Shown: one piece after another, positions 60,685 through 64,000 of the stretch
How positions within the stretch are numbered: the stretch's first letter is position 1
How the letters are laid out: each line of letters begins with the position of its first letter
Origin: CBDBJL01 sp965206365
GTDB taxonomy: Bacteria; Pseudomonadota; Alphaproteobacteria; JABAAW01; JAHZMA01
Reading direction: 5' to 3'
Assembly (NCBI GenBank): GCA_965206365.1
Contig: CBDBJL010000018.1
Location: 186,001 to 250,000 of the forward strand
Length of the DNA stretch: 64,000 bases
Notes under the pieces: generated by a model
Database searches by the model: none
What the model was told of the DNA's origin: nothing
What the model saw: only the letters and a program-made list of their open reading frames with translations
Position numbers and translations under genes: made by a program

Positions 60685-62181
60685 ATGACCTCGCAATGGC
60701 CGATATTAAGTATTATCATTTTTCTACCCTTGATTGGTGTGGTGGCGATGATGTTTTTGCGTGATGCTGATGTGCAAACTGCACGTAGTGCGAAACAAGC
60801 AACCTTGGCAGTATCTATTGCGGTTTTTATTTTGTCGCTATTTTTGTGGTTTGGATTTGACAGCGAGATTTCAGGGTTTCAGAATGTGGAATATGTGCCG
60901 TGGTTGCCAAATACTACAATTTCTTACCATATTGGTGTTGATGGTATTTCGCTTAGCTTTATTTTATTGACGACTTTCTTAGTGCCGCTTTGTATTTTGG
61001 CAAGTTGGAATTCGATTAAAACCAATGTGAAATATTATATGATTTGCTTTCTGATTTTAGAAAGCCTGATGTTGGGAACATTTTTAGCATTGGATGTTTT
61101 ATTATTTTATGTGTTTTTTGAAGCCGTTTTGATTCCGATGTTTATTATTGTTGGTATTTGGGGTGGGAATAATCGTATTTATGCGGCATTTAAGTTTTTT
61201 CTTTATACCTTATTAGGTTCAATTTTAATGCTGTTGGCAGTGATTATGCTTAGCTATTATGGCGAAACAACGAGTATCCCTAATTTGATGCAGACAGACT
61301 TTGCGATTGGATTGCAAAAATGGTTATGGCTTGGTTTTTTTGCATCTTTTGCGGTAAAAATGCCAATGTGGCCGGTACATACTTGGTTGCCAGATGCCCA
61401 TGTTGAAGCCCCAACGGCAGGTTCTGTTATTTTGGCGGGTGTGCTGTTAAAAATGGGAGGGTATGGGTTTTTAAGATTTTCTTTGCCTATGCTTCCCGAG
61501 GCGAGTGCCTATTTTGCTCCTTTGGTATTTTATCTTTCAGTGATTGCCGTTATTTATGCCTCTTTGGTGGCTTTGGCGCAAACGGATATGAAAAAATTAA
61601 TTGCGTATTCCTCAGTGGCGCATATGGGATTTGTAACTGTAGGGATTTTTTCTGGAAATAGCCAAGGCATTAATGGGGCTATGATTCAAATGTTAAGTCA
61701 TGGATTGATTTCGGCAGCATTATTTTTATGTATTGGTGTGGTTTATGATCGAATGCATAGCCGAGAGATTGTTAAATATGAGGGGTTGGTAGAGAGAATG
61801 CCCCGCTATGCCTTTTTCTTTTTATTATTCATAATGGCATCAGTAGGTTTGCCGGGAACTAGCGGGTTTGTTGGTGAATTTCTTGTGTTGGCTGGGGCGT
61901 TTCGCAGCAACACAGTTATCGCAACATTGCTGGCTTTGGGAATGGTATTGGGGGCGACATATGCGTTGTTTCTGTATAGAAGGATTATTTATGGTAAGTT
62001 AAAATCGGATTTACGCACTATCAAAGATATGGATTTGCGAGAATTATTTATTTTCTTACCAATCGCAATTTTGGTGATTTGGATCGGGGTTTATCCTAAC
62101 ACATTCTTAAATATTTTTGATATTTCAGTAGATTCTTTGGTAGATAGATCCGTTCTTGCTTATGTAGGTTCAGGGAGATAA
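60685..62181 (+). CDS. nuoM: NADH-quinone oxidoreductase subunit M
   Basis: Second antiporter-like subunit. Conserved elements: LLFYVFFEAVLIPMFIIVGI (Glu), PVHTWLPDAHVEAPTAGSVI, and MIQMLSHGLISAALFLCIGV. Length 498 residues. Four bases after nuoL. Confidence 0.97.
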   Translation: MTSQWPILSIIIFLPLIGVVAMMFLRDADVQTARSAKQATLAVSIAVFILSLFLWFGFDSEISGFQNVEYVPWLPNTTISYHIGVDGISLSFILLTTFLVPLCILASWNSIKTNVKYYMICFLILESLMLGTFLALDVLLFYVFFEAVLIPMFIIVGIWGGNNRIYAAFKFFLYTLLGSILMLLAVIMLSYYGETTSIPNLMQTDFAIGLQKWLWLGFFASFAVKMPMWPVHTWLPDAHVEAPTAGSVILAGVLLKMGGYGFLRFSLPMLPEASAYFAPLVFYLSVIAVIYASLVALAQTDMKKLIAYSSVAHMGFVTVGIFSGNSQGINGAMIQMLSHGLISAALFLCIGVVYDRMHSREIVKYEGLVERMPRYAFFFLLFIMASVGLPGTSGFVGEFLVLAGAFRSNTVIATLLALGMVLGATYALFLYRRIIYGKLKSDLRTIKDMDLRELFIFLPIAILVIWIGVYPNTFLNIFDISVDSLVDRSVLAYVGSGR

Positions 62182-62183
62182 TC

Positions 62184-63614
62184 ATGTATTTTGTTTTATT
62201 GCCAGAAATTATCCTTATGGCCGCATCGCTTATCTGTATTGTTGTTGGGGCTTTTATTTCGAGTTCAGATCAGGCTTTTAAAGTGGTTTATAGCATTGCA
62301 TTAACAGTTTTAATGAGCGTTTTTCTGATTATTATTTGGCAATATCGTTGGTTTGCCAATGATGTTGTTTATTTGTTTGGAAATCAATATATTCGGGATG
62401 ATTTTTCAACCTATGCAAAACTTATTTTGATTGTCGGCACTGTGATGGTGTTATTAATCGGGGTGAGTGAGTGTCGACGCAATAATATGAATCAATTTGA
62501 GTATCCGATTTTAATATTATTAGCAGTTTTAGGAATGCTGGTGATGGTTTCGGCTAATCATCTAATACCGCTTTATATTGGATTAGAATTACAAAGTTTG
62601 GCACTTTATATTATGGTTGCGTTTCGTCGGGATTCGATTCGTGAATCAGAAGCGGCTTTGAAATATTTTATTTTAGGAGCTTTGGCGTCTAGTTTATTAC
62701 TTTATGGTGCGAGTTTGGTTTATGGCTTTACTGGTGAATTAGGGTTTCAAAAGATTGCAGAATATTTGGCGCAAAATGAATTTAATTTTGGTGCGATTGC
62801 AGGAATGACCTTTTTAATTGCCGGTTTGGCATTTAAGTTATCGGTAGTTCCATTTCATATGTGGACACCAGACGTCTACGAGGGTTCAACAACACCGGTA
62901 ACAGCATTTTTTGCAACCGTACCTAAAGTTGCCTCTTTTGTGCTACTCACAAAACTTTTGATTGTTAGTTTTCCAACGGTTATCGAACAATGGCAACCGA
63001 TTTTAATGCTTTTGGCTATGTTATCGATGGCAGTAGGTGGGTTTGCAGCTATTGCGCAAAGTAACATTAAAAGATTAATTGCCTATAGTGCGATTGGGCA
63101 TATTGGTTATATCCTAATGGGCTTAATGGTTGGTACGCAGGCGGGAATTACTGCGACTATGTTTTATCTGCCGATCTATATTGTTACCACGATTGGGCTA
63201 TTTTCGTGTATTTTGATTTTGCGTGGACAAAACGAAACGATTAATGATTTATCAGGATTGTTGAAAAATTACCCAACCATTGCCGTTGCTTTATTAGTTT
63301 TTCTATTTTCGATGGCAGGAATTCCTCCGTTAGCAGGCTTTTTTGCCAAATTCTATGTATTTAAGGCGGCTTTAGAACAGCAATTTTATTTTATGGTGAT
63401 TTTTGCTGCTGTGATGAGTGTGGTGAGCGCATTTTATTATTTACGGATTATTCGGATTATGTTTTTTGAAAACCCTAAAAACACACAGGCAATTAACGAT
63501 AATTGGGTGTTACGATTAACAATTTTTAGTAGTGCGGTTTTGGTTGCATTTATGCTAATTTGGCCAGCACCTTTGATTCATTTAGCAACAGTTGCAGCGG
63601 CTGCATTATTTTAA
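62184..63614 (+). CDS. nuoN: NADH-quinone oxidoreductase subunit N
   Basis: Third antiporter-like subunit. Visible: LIPLYIGLELQSLALYIMVA (Glu), VPFHMWTPDVYEGSTTPVTA, and GIPPLAGFFAKFYVFKAALE. Length 476 residues. Last nuo gene; birA follows 12 bases later, the usual alphaproteobacterial arrangement. Confidence 0.97.
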   Translation: MYFVLLPEIILMAASLICIVVGAFISSSDQAFKVVYSIALTVLMSVFLIIIWQYRWFANDVVYLFGNQYIRDDFSTYAKLILIVGTVMVLLIGVSECRRNNMNQFEYPILILLAVLGMLVMVSANHLIPLYIGLELQSLALYIMVAFRRDSIRESEAALKYFILGALASSLLLYGASLVYGFTGELGFQKIAEYLAQNEFNFGAIAGMTFLIAGLAFKLSVVPFHMWTPDVYEGSTTPVTAFFATVPKVASFVLLTKLLIVSFPTVIEQWQPILMLLAMLSMAVGGFAAIAQSNIKRLIAYSAIGHIGYILMGLMVGTQAGITATMFYLPIYIVTTIGLFSCILILRGQNETINDLSGLLKNYPTIAVALLVFLFSMAGIPPLAGFFAKFYVFKAALEQQFYFMVIFAAVMSVVSAFYYLRIIRIMFFENPKNTQAINDNWVLRLTIFSSAVLVAFMLIWPAPLIHLATVAAAALF

Positions 63615-63626
63615 GGGATCTGTAAA

Positions 63627-64000
63627 ATGTTCCTTGAATTGGAGGAAGTTGATTCTACGAATGAAGAGGCCAAAAGACAACTTAGCAAAGGGAATGTAGA
63701 GCATGGAAGCATTGTTTGGGCAAAAAAACAAACCTTAGGTAAGGGTCGTTTGGGGCGACGGTGGAACTCATCTGTGGGTGATTTGGCTTTTTCGATGATT
63801 GTGCATCCAGATTTGAGTCGAACGAATTTACCGCAATACGCACCTTTCATTGCCTGCGTTTTGACGTCAGTGATTTCGTGGTATTTCGATGATCCTAATG
63901 ATGTTTTTTATAAATGGCCAAATGATATTTTGATTCGTGGGAAGAAAGTTGCCGGGGTGTTAATTGAATCTTTTGATTCTGGGCAACAACAAGTTTTGAT
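63627..64000 (+). CDS. birA: Biotin--protein ligase, partial (3' end beyond window)
   Basis: Attaches biotin to carrier proteins. From ATG at 63627 (AAGGGA upstream) the protein opens directly into the catalytic core: DSTNEEAKRQLSKGN, the biotinyl-AMP loop KKQTLGKGRLGRRW, and KWPNDILIRGKKVAGVLIE. No helix-turn-helix domain precedes it, so it is the monofunctional type and not a transcriptional repressor. About 124 codons are in the window. It is expected to be followed by coaX in relatives; not visible here. Confidence 0.9.
   Translation, partial: MFLELEEVDSTNEEAKRQLSKGNVEHGSIVWAKKQTLGKGRLGRRWNSSVGDLAFSMIVHPDLSRTNLPQYAPFIACVLTSVISWYFDDPNDVFYKWPNDILIRGKKVAGVLIESFDSGQQQVL

Noticed and set aside
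1..64000. CRISPR array, prophage, insertion sequence, tRNA or rRNA
   Set aside because: I looked for regular spaced repeats, transposase or integrase motifs and tRNA-like cloverleaf ends in the intergenic gaps and saw none; a covariance-model scan would be needed to exclude small RNAs.

Overview
The window is AT-rich chromosome of an alphaproteobacterium. The evidence is gene content and order: dgt-argS-SPOR-scpA-scpB, a HAD phosphatase next to an ATP12 assembly chaperone, a DUF1467 protein, yebC-ruvCAB-ybgC-tolQRAB, and a complete nuoA-N operon followed by birA. The coding style is compact, with many ATGA or TAATG overlaps, and TTG starts are common. Ankyrin proteins and several freshly broken genes fit a host-associated or genome-reducing lineage, but that is inference; the species cannot be named from the sequence.

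Layout. (1) 1-3.5 kb is a decaying accessory patch on the minus strand: an ankyrin pseudogene, a 60-aa ORF and an intact ankyrin gene that share a duplicated leader, and an M23-like gene cut by an in-frame TAA. (2) 3.9-6.6 kb is acnA, divergent from (3) a cyclic-nucleotide-binding protein and a 911-aa membrane fusion of a 4Fe-4S ferredoxin, a 2Fe-2S domain and an FAD/NAD oxidoreductase, followed by dgt, argS, a SPOR protein, scpA and scpB. (4) 15.2-19.6 kb is a tandem array of porin-like genes: one intact, one whose ATG has become ATA, and one 3' remnant. (5) 19.7-24.2 kb is a minus-strand run: ATP12, a frameshifted HAD phosphatase, an SDR, an Smr protein, xthA and a frameshifted lipoprotein. 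(6) 24.3-30.9 kb holds comM and sdhCDAB, with hom inserted between sdhA and sdhB. (7) 30.9-38.2 kb (minus) holds tolBARQ, ybgC, ruvBAC, yebC and ppa. (8) 38.3-42 kb holds DUF1467, tag and divergent znuA/znuCB. (9) 42.2-47.9 kb is a TRAP transporter locus with three solute-binding paralogues plus dctQ and dctM; two of the binding genes share an almost identical 584-bp core. (10) hemF and trmL (minus). (11) 49.5-64 kb is nuoA-N and the start of birA.

Together the genes describe an aerobic respiring cell: aconitase and succinate dehydrogenase feed complex I and the quinone pool, hemF supplies oxygen-dependent haem synthesis, and Tol maintains the envelope. Nutrition leans on zinc and organic-acid-type uptake. 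The most unusual material is the porin array, the TRAP binding-protein array, the cNMP/redox pair, and the cluster of single-lesion broken genes. I saw no tRNA, rRNA, CRISPR array, insertion sequence or prophage.
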